Positions 5,988-6,759 of a DNA stretch of 6,759 nucleotides are shown here, piece by piece. Both the position numbers and the translations under genes were made by a program. The notes below the pieces were generated by a model. It had not been told where the DNA came from. It made no database searches and saw only the letters and a program-made list of their open reading frames with translations. Each line of letters opens with the position of its first letter. Within the stretch, counting starts at the first letter, position 1. The stretch is from an uncultured Blautia sp. (lineage in GTDB: Bacteria; Bacillota; Clostridia; Lachnospirales; Lachnospiraceae). The stretch covers positions 1 through 6,759 of the forward strand of contig CAKRRG010000107.1 in NCBI GenBank assembly GCA_934394545.1, given 5' to 3'.

Positions 5988-6008
5988 TGTATTAAACGTA
6001 TTAATACA
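5988..6008 (+). promoter_or_regulatory. Candidate operator for the GntR repressor
   Basis: A perfect palindrome with 8-bp arms, TGTATTAA (5988-5995) and TTAATACA (6001-6008), around the 5-bp centre ACGTA. Its GT...AC edges fit the general operator pattern known for GntR-family regulators. It begins 4 bp after the -10 and covers the predicted transcription start, so binding would block transcription of its own operon. Confidence 0.65.
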
Positions 6009-6031
6009 CTTAGAGAGGAGGCAGACCGCTT

Positions 6032-6403
6032 ATGATCGTTTTGGATTATCAGGACAGAAGACCTCTGTATGAGCAGGTGGAGGAGAAATTTCGGAACCTG
6101 ATCTTAAACGGTGCCCTGGAGCCCGGTTCCCGGATGCCCTCAGTACGGCAGCTGGCAGTGGAGCTATCCATTAACCCCAATACTATCCAGCGAGCTTATA
6201 TGCAATTGGAACAGGAAGGACTGATCTACCCGGTTAAGGGAAAAGGGAATTTCATTGCAGATAACGAAGATGTGCGAAAGCTTAGTATAGCTTCTTACAC
6301 GAAGGAACTAAAGGCTCTGATCCGGAAGGGGAAAGCCATGGGAATGAATGAGGAGGAGCTGATTTATATTATCAGGGAAAGCTACAAGGAGGAGAAGCCA
6401 TGA
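6032..6403 (+). CDS. GntR-family transcriptional regulator, YtrA subfamily
   Basis: Small DNA-binding repressor of 123 residues, the short length typical of YtrA-type GntR proteins, which lack the large effector domain of FadR or HutC types. Residues about 8-76 form the winged helix-turn-helix: RRPLYEQVEEKFRNLILNG, then PGSRMPSVRQLAVELSINPNTIQRAYMQLEQEGLI with the recognition helix around NPNTIQRAY, then the wing GKGNFI. The C-terminal tail (about 80-123) is a helical dimerisation arm. An AGGAGG site lies 10 nt before the ATG. The stop overlaps the start of the following ABC ATPase (ATGA), so the two are translationally coupled. YtrA-type repressors normally control adjacent ABC transporter genes, often induced by cell-wall antibiotics or other stresses. 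The palindrome at 5988-6008 is its likely binding site. The inducer is unknown. Confidence 0.94.
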   Translation: MIVLDYQDRRPLYEQVEEKFRNLILNGALEPGSRMPSVRQLAVELSINPNTIQRAYMQLEQEGLIYPVKGKGNFIADNEDVRKLSIASYTKELKALIRKGKAMGMNEEELIYIIRESYKEEKP

Positions 6404-6759
6404 TAGAAGTCAAAGACTGCAGCAAGGCGTTTGGTCCTGTCAAAGCAGTAAATAAAGCAACTCTGGACATCGGGGACTGTGAGGTGTTCGGACTTGTGGG
6501 CAGTAATGGTGCCGGGAAAAGTACCCTGCTTCGCATGATGGCAGGAATTATGAAACCGGATGAGGGAGAAATCCAGATCGATGGAATGCCGGTATATGAG
6601 AATGAAGATGCTAAGAAACTGTTTTTCTATATTTCAGATGACAGTTATTTTCCGGCAAATTATACAGCCAGAGATATGGTAAGCTTTTACCGGAATTTTT
6701 ATCCACAGTTTCGGATCAAGCTTTTTCATGAATTGATGGAGCAGTTTCACCTGGAGGAA
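6400..6759 (+). CDS. ABC transporter ATP-binding protein, 3' end outside window
   Basis: The first 120 residues of an ABC-type ATPase are present and the frame is open at the right edge. The Walker A motif is GSNGAGKST (34-42). The start MIEVKDCSKAFG is the usual beta-strand and A-loop region. The region where the Q-loop Gln is expected reads FFYISDDSYFPANYT (about 76-90), so Asp or Ser appears instead of the usual Gln. The signature LSGGQ, Walker B and H-loop lie beyond the window. AAGGAGGAG at 6386-6394 is well spaced for ATG 6400, which overlaps the GntR stop. By analogy with YtrA/YtrB operons it should pair with a downstream permease to form an exporter. The substrate cannot be inferred. 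Confidence 0.92.
   Translation, partial: MIEVKDCSKAFGPVKAVNKATLDIGDCEVFGLVGSNGAGKSTLLRMMAGIMKPDEGEIQIDGMPVYENEDAKKLFFYISDDSYFPANYTARDMVSFYRNFYPQFRIKLFHELMEQFHLEE

Overview
The window looks like chromosomal DNA from a low-to-moderate GC Clostridia, most likely a Lachnospiraceae-type gut Firmicute. This rests on the AGGAGG ribosome binding sites, the codon use, the ArgRS sequence style and the YtrA-type GntR/ABC pair; no database search was possible. All supported genes are on the + strand. The long minus-strand open frames are shadows of + strand genes.

Layout. (1) 1-1749: arginyl-tRNA synthetase (argS), cut only at its extreme N-terminus, followed by a hairpin terminator. (2) 1750-1962: a gene-free leader with small hairpins and a weak promoter candidate. 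(3) 1963-4208: a two-gene, translationally coupled unit (ATGA overlap). It encodes a membrane-anchored Ser/Thr-kinase-like protein with an outside TPR domain, then a predicted secreted protein whose stalk is nine near-identical 14-residue E/K/P-rich repeats. This pair is the most unusual part of the window. (4) 4209-5815: an extended -10 promoter drives a HAD phosphatase and a CPBP/CAAX-type membrane protease, ending in a long two-part hairpin terminator. (5) 5816-6759: a GntR/YtrA-type repressor with its own promoter and a perfect 8+8 palindrome as candidate operator, translationally coupled to an ABC ATPase that runs off the window end.

How they fit together. ArgS is housekeeping. The kinase pair probably forms an envelope sensing or signalling module: cytoplasmic kinase domain, one membrane span, extracytoplasmic TPR, and a co-translated exported partner. 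The HAD and CPBP genes share a transcript but no obvious pathway. The GntR-ABC pair matches the usual plan of a self-repressed, ligand- or antibiotic-responsive ABC exporter operon. Purine-rich repeat DNA at about 3345-3780 is the clearest compositional anomaly.
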